From contig JASANG010002025.1 of assembly GCA_030248215.1 (NCBI GenBank), forward strand, positions 1 through 64,000: a stretch of 64,000 bases of DNA. Reading direction: 5' to 3'. Of this stretch, positions 31,801 through 38,860 are shown one piece after another (the first letter of the stretch is position 1; each line of letters starts with the position of its first letter). A program made the position numbers and the translations under genes. The notes under the pieces are model-generated. The model was not told where the DNA came from. It was given only the letters and a program-made list of their open reading frames with translations, and did not search any database. Source of the stretch: Enoplolaimus lenunculus. Lineage: Eukaryota; Nematoda; Enoplea; Enoplida; Thoracostomopsidae.

Positions 31801-32023
31801 GCGTGTTTATTTTTCTTACGAAATGAAACCAAAGCTATAAAAACTAACCTTATGTTGAACAATTGTCGATAGCTTTAAGAAACTGGACACAGCTGCGTGT
31901 AGGTAGTATATCATTGTAAGCAGCAAGCAAACATACATAACGCTCCATGTTAACTTTAAGCTCACCGATTTGGTGTTTAAAAAATTAGTGGAGATTGATA
32001 GCGATGATAAAATCATTTCGATG
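10723..32023 (-). CDS. DEG/ENaC-family sodium channel with tandem C-type lectin-like domains in its ectodomain (partial)
   Basis: Seven minus-strand exons join with consistent phases: 32023-31849, 30146-30048, 29327-29228, 28948-28786, 16697-16423, 13399-12971 and 10894-10723. The product runs: short cytoplasmic N-terminus, TM1 (TWSVMYVCLLLTMIYYLHA), the family signature FPAVTICNLNPYKR, a charged segment with furin site RKKR/S, CTLD A (146 codons), CTLD B (143 codons) and the first half of CTLD C. Family knowledge: DEG/ENaC subunits form trimeric, amiloride-type Na+ channels with a large extracellular domain between two TM segments. CTLDs bind sugars or proteins. Their position after the signature puts them in the finger/thumb region outside the cell. 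The end of CTLD C, the Cys-rich domain and TM2 are not visible. The introns, especially the 12.1-kb one, are packed with MITEs. An upstream exon may also be missing. The alternative is that channel and lectin exons belong to two genes; phase agreement at every join argues against it. Confidence 0.72.
10895..12970. other. Intron between CTLD B and CTLD C exons
   Basis: This 2.1-kb intron has no MITE-1 or MITE-2 copies. At 11440-11535 short inverted words such as TAGCCTAAGGCTA and GATAGCCTTGGGCTATC occur. ATATATATATG lies at 12180. No other feature was recognised. Confidence 0.6.
12971..13399 (-). CDS. Channel exon 6: complete CTLD B in a single exon
   Basis: This 429-bp exon (143 codons, phase 1-1) has acceptor GCTTTCAG and donor CTGCA/GTAAGT. 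It encodes CPAGWSETLTACYKYITTSQ, then an A...C helix, LPSFKN, EVWLDL, CETPFFQWGTSEPKS and ATVCQIPYFDTC. This is a full CTLD with conserved W-x-L-D strand. EPK replaces EPN and the WND motif is absent, so the classical Ca2+/sugar site is probably lost. Symmetric phase-1 borders are the signature of a shuffled extracellular module. Confidence 0.85.
13480..13690. mobile_element. Old MITE-1 fragment
   Basis: GGTTATGTTACCTTAATTATGCAG, ATGATGATAGCAGACA and ACGATATGGTGGTTACAAGCAG match the right half of MITE-1 at clear divergence. Both TIRs are gone. It lies in the intron just 5' of the CTLD B exon. Confidence 0.65.
13695..13935. mobile_element. MITE-3 core fragment
   Basis: TTACTATTGGTTTGGATTGC, AAAATGTCCAGACG and CCCGGACACC match the cores at 17,868-18,215 and 37,800-37,930 (GTTGCACACAAATTGTCCG). 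No TIR remains. Confidence 0.6.
14008..14790. mobile_element. Unclassified repeat element with a palindrome head and three ~190-bp repeats
   Basis: It opens with a near-perfect hairpin, GCGAAACTCCGAGCGAAGCT and its complement (14016-14060). A pyrimidine-rich GTCCGTCCGTCTGTCCGTCC tract and AACGGCTTAACCGATTTTGA follow. Then come three diverged units containing CCAAAACCGATAATTGAAT, AGTTAGCTAAT and AATTTGCATATTAGC. GAGCTTCGCTC at 14771-14781 may be the distal arm. Such hairpin ends could suit a Helitron-like or satellite-bearing element. No coding region. Confidence 0.5.
15178..15620. mobile_element. MITE-1 fragment, both TIRs missing
   Basis: TTACTTACAAACCACCGCTCTC, GCGAATATCATATGATATTC, TGTGCTTCAAATATTAAATA and GGTATGTTACCTAAAGTATGC follow the MITE-1 order. 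Sequence outside the core does not match. Confidence 0.8.
15621..16422. other. Intronic sequence, nothing recognised
   Basis: This AT-rich intron sequence 3' of the CTLD A second-half exon shows no repeat family of the window and no supported coding region. Confidence 0.5.
16423..16697 (-). CDS. Channel exon 5: second half of CTLD A
   Basis: This 275-bp exon has acceptor ATTTTATTTTAG, starts in phase 2 and ends in phase 1 (TACTGCG/GTAACG). It encodes IDMALPEKWTWISPNN, then YCQMYFNRFMSGQPNNFWGE and TGMNDLYHF, ending NYIICQHHSFDYC. GQPNN...GE and the later ND line up with the Ca2+-site motifs of CTLDs (EPN or QPD, and WND). The domain could therefore still bind Ca2+ and sugar, with QPN in place of EPN/QPD. 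The Cys before QPN and the last Cys recur in CTLD B and may form an extra disulfide. Confidence 0.78.
16989..17799. mobile_element. MITE-1b, near full length, with minisatellite
   Basis: TAA at 16986-16988 and 17800-17802 flanks the element. The left end is degenerate (TGTAGGGCGCGC) and the right end is GTATAACGTGAATCCCGA. It carries GTTTTTGTCTGCGATGTAAC near the left end, as does the 32,711 copy. The minisatellite at 17,335-17,445 sits in the centre. Confidence 0.75.
17335..17445. repeat. E2F/CHR-like minisatellite, ~5 units
   Basis: There are five units of the GGCGGGAAATTCAAATTTT type inside MITE-1b. Confidence 0.85.
17868..18215. mobile_element. MITE-3 core fragment with a short minisatellite
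   Basis: TTTATGTCAGCCCCCCGTTACC, GTTTGAGATGCACACAAAAT and ATGTCCGGACAC match MITE-3 cores. AATTTAGGCGGTAATTTAAA and relatives at 18,125-18,200 are the attached degenerate minisatellite. Confidence 0.6.
18540..19560. repeat. Tandem array of ~175-bp units with a nested 52-bp array
   Basis: About five diverged units share TCCGAAAAACGCGATTTTCA, CTTTTTCGAG, GGTATCATTCAATTCGGCT and AGCAAGAAAACCACCCCAAA. Inside the fourth unit, at 19,117-19,325, a 52-bp segment (CATGCCCACAAACCCATAGT onward) is repeated four times almost identically, so it is a younger amplification. The array lies in the 12-kb intron of the channel gene. No coding potential. Confidence 0.8.
20238..20414 (+). promoter_or_regulatory. 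RNA polymerase II core promoter: three CCAAT boxes, TATA box, initiator
   Basis: CCAAT at 20238-20242, ATTGG at 20280-20284 and ATTGG at 20352-20356 precede TATATAAG at 20379-20386. An initiator-like TCAGTTT sits at 20408-20414, placing the TATA box about 31 bp upstream of the initiator A. This is textbook architecture, as in histone genes or retroelement LTRs. The sequence downstream (20415-20700) is GC-richer, but I see no convincing ORF. It lies antisense in the large channel intron. It may drive a non-coding RNA, be an LTR-type promoter of a lost element, or be a relic. Confidence 0.5.
20730..21407. mobile_element. Full-length MITE-1 (678 bp)
   Basis: TIRs TGCGGGTCTCACGTTATAAC and, inverted, TGCGGAGTTCACGTTATAAC, with TTA at 20727-20729 and 21408-21410. 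Palindromes ATATCATATGATAT occur at about 20920, 21167 and 21190. Opposite in orientation to 41,070-41,723. Confidence 0.92.
21411..23818. other. 2.4-kb intronic stretch without a recognised gene
   Basis: Composition is more balanced than the surroundings and the words CTTAGG/CCTAAG recur. No known repeat family of the window and no coding exon were recognised. CGGGTTCGTCCGCAGGGA at 22,878-22,895 resembles CGGATTCGTCCGCAGAAC at 31,740-31,757, hinting at an old shared repeat. Confidence 0.5.
24038..25246. mobile_element. Element with TGCACCAT ends and a large minisatellite core
   Basis: The ends are TGCACCATCCAGGTTATACT and, inverted, TGCACCATAAAGGTTATACT, followed by GCGCTCKCCAATGWCAAAAA on both sides, giving about 40 bp of imperfect TIR. 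It is inserted in MITE-2. The target duplication is degenerate (TG or TGA). Most of its length is the minisatellite at 24,235-25,025. No coding region. Confidence 0.75.
24235..25025. repeat. Largest E2F/CHR-like minisatellite array, ~39 units
   Basis: The unit here, on the plus strand, is TTTCCCGCCAAAATTTGAA, the complement of the 9494 array. Units vary between 19 and 22 bp and in the state of TTTCCCGCC. Many keep the full E2F-like core. Confidence 0.92.
25745..26065. repeat. (CCAACTGTC)n-type minisatellite, array 1
   Basis: Imperfect 9- and 12-bp units of CCAACTGTC and CCCACTGTC run in tandem. Long open frames rich in C-P-N or T-V-P are artefacts of the repeat. Confidence 0.9.
26338..26905. 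repeat. (CCAACTGTC)n-type minisatellite, array 2
   Basis: Same unit and orientation as array 1, separated from it by 270 bp of unique sequence. Decay increases to the right (CCGCTGTCC, ATTGTCCCC). A duplication of one ancestral array, or an insertion splitting it, would explain the pair. Confidence 0.9.
26906..27337. other. Unique AT-rich spacer
   Basis: No repeat family or coding exon was recognised. Confidence 0.5.
27338..27774. mobile_element. Full-length MITE-2 (437 bp)
   Basis: Ends CTGTACTGACCCGAATAAG and, inverted, CTGTAGTGAGCCGATTAAG, flanked by TA (27,336-27,337 and 27,775-27,776). The interior is GGTTACGGACTGTTATTTAT ... CCTGGAGTCATTTATGCGCT. This is the best reference copy with both ends. 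No transposase frame, so non-autonomous. Confidence 0.9.
27777..28319. other. Unique sequence, no gene supported
   Basis: An open frame of 87 codons crosses the MITE-2 end at 27,714-27,977. It starts inside the transposon and has no recognisable domain, so it is not called. Confidence 0.5.
28320..28497. mobile_element. hAT-like (ATATCCGG) fragment
   Basis: GTCAGCTCCAGCTACTTTAA, then a GGATATCCGGATACTCG array, then CGATGCCCCTCTATA: the terminal 170 bp of the family seen at 7,245-9,035, in the opposite orientation. Confidence 0.7.
28786..28948 (-). CDS. Channel exon 4: first half of CTLD A
   Basis: This 163-bp exon follows acceptor TTTTTAG, starts in phase 1 (completing a Val or similar) and ends in phase 2 at TTCAG/GTTAAA. 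It encodes CLPDWYQGNSACWKYFNITT, then FNSKAFCEQFGVDFTLPML and a DDDEYW segment. The C-x-P-x-W start, the A-C-W-K-Y-F strand, the F..A...C helix and the LP.L turn are the standard first half of a C-type lectin fold. One sequon, NIT, is present. The next in-phase exon is 12 kb away. Confidence 0.78.
29228..29327 (-). CDS. Channel exon 3: charged segment ending in a furin site
   Basis: This 100-bp exon starts in phase 0 (acceptor TTTATTTAG) and ends in phase 1 (donor CCCCTG/GTAAAT). It encodes ELVTERLSEKISKNEGQKRR followed by YNYAVARKKRSAP. RKKR/S matches the furin consensus R-x-K/R-R. ENaC alpha and gamma subunits are cut by furin in the same general place, the finger domain, as part of channel activation. 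Here the site lies immediately before the first lectin domain. Confidence 0.72.
29435..29767. mobile_element. Half MITE-1
   Basis: The right TIR CGATTATAACGTGAACTTTGCA ends at 29,767 with TAA after it. GATGAATATCATATGATATT is at 29,517-29,536. The left half is missing. It sits in the intron between the signature exon and exon 3 of the channel. Confidence 0.82.
30048..30146 (-). CDS. Channel exon 2: DEG/ENaC signature FPAVTICN
   Basis: This 99-bp, phase 0-0 exon has a pyrimidine-rich acceptor (TATTTTTTTATAAG) and donor TTTG/GTTAGT. It encodes IDTGPIPFPAVTICNLNPYK followed by RHSVGEITELASL. FPAVTICN followed by N-x-Y/F is the diagnostic motif just after TM1 in ENaC, ASIC and degenerin subunits. 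The spacing from TM1 (about 20 residues) equals that of ENaC subunits, which supports joining it directly to exon 1. Confidence 0.85.
30147..31848. other. Intron between TM1 exon and signature exon
   Basis: This 1.7-kb intron has no MITE copy. At 30,366-30,610 a GC-richer block is open in several frames on both strands without a recognisable domain. At 31,006-31,050 palindromic ACTCGAGT words (CAACTCGAGTTG, GACTCGAGTC) cluster. At 31,630-31,780 a GC-richer patch resembles part of 22,700-22,900. Confidence 0.45.
31849..32023 (-). CDS. Channel exon 1: N-terminus and TM1
   Basis: This 175-bp exon has acceptor TTTTCAG before 32023 and donor CATAAG/GTTAGT after 31849. It contains ATG at 32016-32014, which may be the start, or the frame may continue from an upstream exon (I-E before the Met, phase 2). 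SISTNFLNTKSVSLKLTW corresponds to the pre-TM1 region of DEG/ENaC proteins, whose usual HG motif is not obvious here. The next 19-20 residues are hydrophobic TM1, followed by FLKLSTIVQHK. It ends in phase 0. Confidence 0.72.
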
Positions 32024-32259
32024 CTGAAAATTTCTAAAACACTATTTTATTTGGAAAGGCAACCCTGTCAGTAGAAGCAAACATATATTATGCGCTAACC
32101 TGAGATTCATGTATATATACGGCAATGTACGTGTTAAAACAAATCAAATCACATATCTCTCAAAGCCTAAATTAGGCCCAACATAAACAATTGAAACGAG
32201 TTAATTTTGTTGACTTATGTTACTCTGAGGGGCGTCGCGTTAACCGGCGGGGCAGCAAT

Positions 32260-32510
32260 AGAACCGGTGCGCAATGGTACATCCTTGTCCCTATTTTTTT
32301 GTAGGGAACATCGGACTGCTTCAAGCCCATACATCAGCCAAGTCATTCAAGACTTCTTGAAGCCTATGTTTTTGTTGGGCAGTTCTAGACATCAAGGACA
32401 GCTTCACGTCATGTTTTCGCTGGGTCTGTCGGGACAACTTCAAGCCTATATTTTGGGCTGTTGATCAGGATATTCGCTACAGTTTCGAGCCTATCTTTAC
32501 GTTTAGGTTT
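32260..32510. repeat. Diverged ~60-bp tandem repeat
   Basis: Imperfect units share ACTTCAAGCCTATNTTTTNG and TTTCGCTGGGTCTGTCGGGA. The complement matches units at 42,020-42,310 (CAGCGAAAACAGAAACTAGA), so the same repeat exists in both places in opposite orientation. Confidence 0.55.
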
Positions 32511-32710
32511 GAGCTGAAACTTTCAGCTTAGGCTTATACTTAAGCTTACGATTATGATAGGCTAAACCTTACGCTTAGGTTTAGACCAAAATGTAAGCAT
32601 GATCATTAATTAGTCGGAATGCCTACAAATTTTGAAATTTTGCAGCGCCTGGACACTTATTACTGTGGGCCCCTGCATTAGGCATATTTTAAAATTTAAG
32701 CTTATAGTTA

Positions 32711-32950
32711 TGCGGGGTTTACGTTATACATGTCGAAACTCGGGACACGTTTTGTCACATTTATCGTGTTGATTGGGTAACATTTTGTCTGCGATGTAAC
32801 AATATATGATATTCCAAAAACAATAGTACAATAGTTGTCTGCTACCATCATGAATGAGTCCCGTTTGTCTTTTAATACCATATGATATTCCCTACGTCGT
32901 CTGTTAATATCAAATGATTATTTAAAACTGTCTACAGAGGCATTTACATA
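32711..32950. mobile_element. MITE-1b left end
   Basis: The TIR TGCGGGGTTTACGTTATACA follows TTA (32,708-32,710). GTCTGCGATGTAACAATATA and CAATAGTTGTCTGCTACCATC match 17,010-17,080. The right half is missing. Confidence 0.82.
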
Positions 32951-33175
32951 ATTATGGAGCATTCACGTAATAATGTGCACAAAAATTCTGAAATTTGTTC
33001 ACCCACCTTGTTTCAAAGACAGTACAAAACACTATTGCATGTAGACCAATTTGTTAAAAGAGAAGATGCACATAGATAGTGGAATTTGACAACACCCCCT
33101 GGGAAAGAGTAGTGAAAATTATTGTGTGTTAAAATAGGTGTTGGACAAGAGTTGCAGTTTGCTTCATCTGTATTC

Positions 33176-33331
33176 AGGCCCGTAGCCAGCTCACCTTGCT
33201 GGGGGGGGGGGGCTAAAATTATTTCAGAAGGGGATTCAAGGGTTTTCAATGAGTTACAAGCAGGTTAAAAATTTTCTAGAGGGGCCAAATTTTTTGCCCC
33301 CTCTGGCCCCTCCTTTGCCTACGGGCTCGAC
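33176..33331. mobile_element. hAT-type MITE (CAGGCCCGTAGCCAG ends)
   Basis: The left end is CAGGCCCGTAGCCAGCTCAC with a G-run, and the right end is CCTTTGCCTACGGGCTCG, inverted CGAGCCCGTAGGCAAAGG. Ends beginning CAGGCCCGTAGCCAG are common in animal hAT elements. About 155 bp, no coding. Confidence 0.65.
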
Positions 33332-33639
33332 TGTATATACATGTGAAGCCAACTGGCTGTTTTTGAGCGTTGGTGTTTCGTACATTTGTATATACTTGTG
33401 TGTAAAATATAGTTCTGAATATTGCTGTAATATTAATGTAATAATGACAGATCGCAGTCGAGGAATGAGTGTTGTACGTGCAGGAAATTTGAATTTGCAG
33501 TTGAAATAATAATTTTTTATATGCATTTGGTGGATCACCTACGCTGATGACAAGAATAGGTAGTTATGGAACACAGTGTACTGTACACCATTTCATAAGT
33601 ATTCTTCCAAAATTAGTTTATATATGCAAACGTCCGGAG

Positions 33640-33745
33640 CCGTGAAAATGATGAGGTCACGAATTTGTTTAACAAATGTAGGTACAAAAATGCTAACCAT
33701 AAACCAACTGCAAAATATCGACCAAGAATAGCAATGCCGAAACCT
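33640..33745 (-). pseudogene. Possible SLC22-like transporter relic
   Basis: On the minus strand one frame reads AIAILGRYFAVGLWLAFLY and an adjacent frame reads FVPTFVKQIRDL. The order 'LG(K/R)F..., hydrophobic, Y...ELFPT.VRN' is typical of the MFS organic ion transporters (SLC22) around TM10-11. A frame change lies between the two parts, so this would be a decayed fragment. The match is short and could be chance. It is 1.6 kb upstream of the channel's TM1 exon on the same strand. Confidence 0.28.
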
Positions 33746-33974
33746 CATGCTGCATTTCAATGTTATTTTATGTATCACCGAAAATTTCAAAGAACACAAG
33801 GAACTTTTTTAAAGACATCATGTGAGCTGTGTTAATTATGGTACAATTTGACCGCGTGTTACTTATGTATTCAGTACGTGATAGATCAATATACTTGTTT
33901 CAGAGTGTTCTTTGAGTTCTCATGAACATTTTGTTCATGTTTCCATGATAACTTTTATGTCCGGATGAGCCTGT

Positions 33975-34368
33975 TAATCGCCATCGACAGCGGCAATAAT
34001 ATTCACTTTTCATGAGTATCGGTGTTGGCACTGCAAAAAATTGCCGATTTTTTGCCGATACTTTTGCACATAACAGTGAGTTGTAATGTTCTCAGTTTCA
34101 TTTGTTGGCGTATATTAGTACGTCTGATCAAGTGCGAAGAAATTATTTGAAATCAACCGTATTTAAAAAATTGTAGTCATTTTTGGTGGTTAGGGTTTAG
34201 TGTTGGCATAATGCTGTAGTTTACTATCCAATGTGTTACCCTATGTGTTCTCTAAGCATCGTGTATTAAAATTGGAAATGGCATCGATGTCGGCATCGGT
34301 ATATGTTCATAATAAGAATCGCCATCAGCATCGGCGAAAAATTTGGTATCGCCACATCCCTACTTCTA
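33975..34368. mobile_element. hAT MITE with GATACC/GCCGAT ends, copy 1
   Basis: TTGCCGATTTTTTGCCGATA near the left end and GGTATCGCCACATCCCTA at the right end are the familiar 'TAGGGATGTGCCGATACC' hAT termini. The interior TTTTTGGTGGTTAGGGTTTA matches copy 2 (TTTCTGGTGGTTAGAGTTTA). Confidence 0.7.
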
Positions 34369-35174
34369 TGCCATGTAAAGAAACGAGTTCTGATAGATAT
34401 TATAAGCACCGATTGTTAAAACATTACAAAACTGCAGCCAAATTTTGCACATTATGTCAAATAATACATACGGCTTAATAGAAACAATGAAAAACTACGA
34501 TTCCGATTCGATTATAATTGCAATCAAAATCGGATTCTAAACTGGACCCGAATTTGCACTTTGAAGAGTATATAGGTTATTGTTAAAATTTGGTGAATTG
34601 GCATGGTTTTGTTTGATTCTGCATTTGTTCCGCTATGAATTTGTCAACATTCAGTTTTGGGCTTTTTATTTACTATTATTGCGATGATCATTATTTACAG
34701 TGGTATCAAGTCCAGTTGGGGTTCGCTACTGGATTTGGGGGTGGGACCCCACGCTTACCAAACACCCACTTACCAGCCCTCCACTTAAGATTTACCGCCC
34801 AGTTCACACTCCACTCAAGATTTCTCCCCCAGTTAGTTTTTAGTTCCTTATGCTTTTGCGAAAAAACATCAGTATAAATTAAAGCATATTTCTCTACTCG
34901 ATCAAATGTGTTATATTTTGATCTGTAACTAACACTAACTAGCGCAACTAACGTTTTATTAAAAATTTTGCAACCCACCAACTTGCAAATGTCAACCAGT
35001 TGCGAGCCGGCGGCCGGTTGGTGCCCGCCCCACTCTTCTGCAACCAGGCGAACGCCCAGATAAACGTGTTCACCGGTTTCGAATCGTAACCTTTCGTTAC
35101 TTAGCCCGATTCGGATCGAACATTGACTTCAAAATTTTCTTCATATAGATAAACGTGGTGTGCAAAATATAGAT
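34369..35174. other. Spacer between two hAT MITEs
   Basis: A C-rich patch (34,740-34,830; CACCCACTTACCAGCCC) produces long frames on both strands with no recognisable domain. No gene is supported. Confidence 0.45.
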
Positions 35175-35570
35175 GTGTCTAGTAACCGTCATCGTTATTA
35201 CCGACACTTTTTGTAAGTAACAACATCGGGACTGCAAGGAAATTGCCAATTCCTTGCCGATACTTTTTCTCTTGGCCGTGTGTCGGAGTGCGATCAGTTT
35301 CACTTATCAAGGAATTCGAACATTCCTTGCCTTTGTGTTTAAAAAATGATTTAAACGAACCGTTCTCATAAAAGCATAGCCATTTCTGGTGGTTAGAGTT
35401 TAAGTTTTTGCGGTTATATTGTTGCAATTTAATTCTTACGGTTCCTTAGGCATGGTGTGTTAAAAGTGAAAGAAACCTCTTTCTTTTTATCGGCATCGGT
35501 TCAGATCGGTAATATTATAAAATTAGAATAGGCATTGGCCAATATTTTGGTATCGGCACATCGCTAGCGT
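35175..35570. mobile_element. hAT MITE with GATACC/GCCGAT ends, copy 2
   Basis: The right end is GGTATCGGCACATCGCTA at 35,553-35,570. Interior blocks line up with copy 1 in the same order and orientation over about 390 bp. The two copies are 800 bp apart and well diverged. Confidence 0.72.
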
Positions 35571-36257
35571 TAAACGAGAACTGTAGCGGCCTGACATGCG
35601 GAAACTTGTAATATCCGAACCATTGCAATCCGGTTTATTGAAACTGAATTGAAGTCCAGACCTGCAACCCTAAATCGTCCTAAAACCTTGTTGTTTTTAT
35701 CTAATCAGCTCAATTTCAAAAACAAATAGATGTTTCTGAACTTTTGCGACACCCACCCCTCAATCGTAAAAGACTGCCTGCGTGCATGAAATGCTGCTGT
35801 AATTAAACGCTGAAATATTTGATGCAGACAAGTGTAATATACTGATTTATTTTTTCTGTTTAGCAAGAAGCACAAAAACAGTGCTGCAAACAATACGATT
35901 TTGCAAACATCTGGATACATATCTTCCAAGATTTCTATCGTTTCTGTAGACAATGCTGCTACTTTATATGACTTGAAAAAATAAAATGAAATAAATACAA
36001 AAACTCTAAGATGTTTCAGATAATTTTGGTTTGCTGGCAAAATACAAAACGTTATATTGCTCTCAAACAAAACCTGATGTTGGGTGATTTTAGCAGATTT
36101 TGAACTTGGTAACAGAAGAAAATATTTTACTGAACAACGCAAGCTGGTGATCATTTCAAACGTAATCCTTGACGTATTATGTATCAAATTATCTTGTACG
36201 CTTCCGAATTAAGCTTATGGGACAAGGAGAATTTATATTTCAGGGGTTTTGTTATCG

Positions 36258-36305
36258 AGATGAACAAGGTTCATGTTTTTCGCAATGCGGTGTTACTGGC
36301 TTTAT
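36258..36305 (+). CDS. Possible signal-peptide first exon
   Basis: ATG at 36,258 begins MNKVHVFRNAVLLALL, a basic N-terminus plus hydrophobic core as in a secretory signal. It is followed at once by a strong donor, GTAAGTTTTT (36,306). If unspliced the frame continues through VSFYNCIYVGAS before a stop. No downstream exon was recognised, and the region beyond is mobile DNA, so this is only a candidate. Confidence 0.25.
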
Positions 36306-36425
36306 TAGTAAGTTTTTATAATTGCATATACGTAGGCGCAAGCGGATGTAAATATACGTCAAGTTCAAGTGATGCTAAATTAAACATAAAACTGTAAAGT
36401 GCTTTAAATATTTTGTTATATGTAT

Positions 36426-36560
36426 TGATGGACACCGGATATAAAAATTGCTATTGTGTAAAATTGTAAAGGGACTAATTTGAAAACTAAAGTAGCTAGA
36501 CTTGACGAAAGCAAATTCTGTATTCAAACCTGAGTCAAAAGTTGAACCACATTCCAGCAT
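36426..36560. mobile_element. hAT-like (ATATCCGG family) fragment
   Basis: GATGGACACCGGATAT followed by AAAGTAGCTAGACTTGACGA and CTGAGTCAAAAGTTGAACCAC matches 7,250-7,505 and the complement of 58,235-58,371. Both ends lack the long array. Confidence 0.65.
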
Positions 36561-36999
36561 AACTATTTCTACTTGGCACCGCATAACAATTCATCAACAA
36601 TTTTTTAATTGCGGTGCTGTCCAGTGCCAGATGTCGCTCCCTGCAAGTATAGGACACCGTTATCTATTACAAATTTTTTTTATCGCTTACAAAATTTATG
36701 TGCTAACTGTTAACATACACGGGCACTTCGCACATCCATCTTCCCACTATGCTCTTTTAAAAAGACTGGCTATACTGTTATTGCGTAACTGTGTGCGGAA
36801 ATTTTATCTCTAAATAAAAAATGTCCGCATAGAGTTCATTGCATTGAAGGACATTTTGTATACTGTTTGCGCATTATGTTAATATTAAATATAGAGTTGC
36901 GTGAATTGTGGAATTTATTGTTACAGTCTAAAAGGTGTCGTCGGAAAGCGCTAAGTAAGATCATTATTTACTGCGTTATTATTGCTTTTTGCATGTTCG

Positions 37000-37560
37000 C
37001 CAAAATTTCGAACCAAAATTTGATTTCTCGCCAAAATTTGAATTTCCCGCCACAATTTGAATTTTCCCGCCAAGCTTTGAATTTCCAGCCAAATTTTGAA
37101 TTTTTCCGCCGAAATTTGAATTTCTTGTCGAAATTTGAATTTCTCGCCAAAATTTGAATTTCCCGCAACAATTTAAATTTTCCCGCTAAGCTTTGAATTT
37201 CCAGCCAAAATTTGAATTTTCCCGCCAAAATTTGAATTTCCCTCCGAAATTTGAATTTCTCGCCAAAATTTGAATTTCCCGCCACAATTTATATTTTCCC
37301 GCCAAGCTTTGAATTTCCAGCCAAAATTTGAATTTTCACGCCAAAATTAGAATTTTCCGACAAAATTTGAAATTTCCCGCCAAAATTTGAATTTTCAAGC
37401 CAAAATTCGAATTTTCCGTCAAATTTTGAAATTTCTCGCCTAAATTTGGATTTGCTGCCAAAATTTGAATTTTCCCGCCAAAAATTAAATTTCCCGCCAA
37501 AATTTAAATTTCCCGCTATAATTTGAATTTTTTCGCCAAAATTTGAATTTCCCCGCTAAG
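37000..37560. repeat. E2F/CHR-like minisatellite array
   Basis: About 28 units of TTTCCCGCCAAAATTTGAA. A higher-order block of about 130 bp (CCACAATTT...GCCAAGCTTTGAATTTCCAG) is repeated twice to three times inside the array, showing unequal exchange. Confidence 0.9.
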
Positions 37561-38014
37561 GTGTCGCTAATGTGTCTATCATATAACAATATCGTCCACT
37601 GCACTGTTTTTCAAACATTTAAATATCTTATACAGTGTCACTGCAAAGCAGTCTTGTCGGGATAGACTTTCCGCGAAACTATGATGTACGCAAATGACGG
37701 TGATACTGTTGAAAAATGAAGGGTTTCGATACAACATAAACCGGAAAAGCTATTGGATTTCTTTTGGGAGCGGAAATTTTGTATGCCGAGTACACGTATG
37801 GTAATGTCAGTCCCACGTAACGATGGTTTGGGTTGCACACAAATTGTCCGCCCTGTTTATTTTTTGTGGACAAAATAGATTATCGCAGTATCACTGAGCG
37901 GACACAATTTTAGCCACCTACCGCGTCCATTCATAGGTTTCGTTTTCCAGGAAATGTCCACATATAGTTTTCGTATGGAAAAAATGTCCGCATACCAAAA
38001 GTAACAACTATATT

Positions 38015-38860
38015 AAAAATTTCCCGCCAAAATTTAAATTTTCCTACCAAAACTGTAATTTCCACGCCAAAATTTGAATTTTCTCACCAAAATTTGAATT
38101 TTCCTGCCAAAATTTGAATATTCTGTCAAAATTTGAAATTTCCCGCCTAAATTTGGATTTGCCGCCAAAATTAAATTTCCCGCCAAAATTTGAATTTCCC
38201 GCCATAATTTGAAGCCAAAATTTGAACTTCCCGGCTAAGGTGTCCCTAATGTGTCTATCATATAAAAATATTGTCCACTGCACTGTTTTTCAAAAATTAC
38301 AATCTCATAGACAGTGTCACTGCAAAACAGTCTTGTCCGAATAGAGTTTCCGTGAAACTCTATGATGTCCGAACTGGCGGTGATACTGTTGCAAAATGAA
38401 GGGTTTCGATACAACATAAGCCGAGTAAGCTATTGGATTTCTTTTATGAGTGGACATTTTGTATGCCGAGTGCACATATGGAAATGTCAGTCCCAGGTAA
38501 CCGTAGGTTTGAGTTGCACACGAATTGTCCGCCCTGTTTATTTTTTCTGTGGACAAAATAGATTATCGCAGTAACTCTGAGCGGACACAATTTTAGCTAG
38601 CTACCGCGTTCATTCATTGTTTTCGTTTTCCACGAAATGTCCAGATATGGTTTCCGTTTTGAAAAAAAAACGTCCACATACCAAAAGAGCTATATAAAAA
38701 ATTTCCCGCCAAAATTTAAATTTTCCTACCAAAATTTAAATTTCCACGCCAAAATTTGAATTCTCTCACCAAAGTTTGAATTTTCCCGCCAAAATTTGAA
38801 TTTTCCCGCCAAAATTACAATTTCCTGCCAAAATTTTGCGCCATAGTTTGAAGTTTTCCT
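38015..38860. repeat. Two further E2F/CHR-like minisatellite arrays (38,015-38,225 and 38,700-38,860)
   Basis: Each follows one of the two tandem MITE-3 cores and starts with nearly the same words (TTTCCCGCCAAAATTTAAAT, TTTTCCTACCAAAA). Core and satellite were therefore duplicated as a unit. Confidence 0.88.

Noticed and set aside
35705-36187. 160-codon minus-strand frame, and a possible plus-strand terminal exon after TTTCTGTTTAG at 35,863
   Set aside because: Composition is that of AT-rich chance frames, both strands are open at once, and no family is recognisable.
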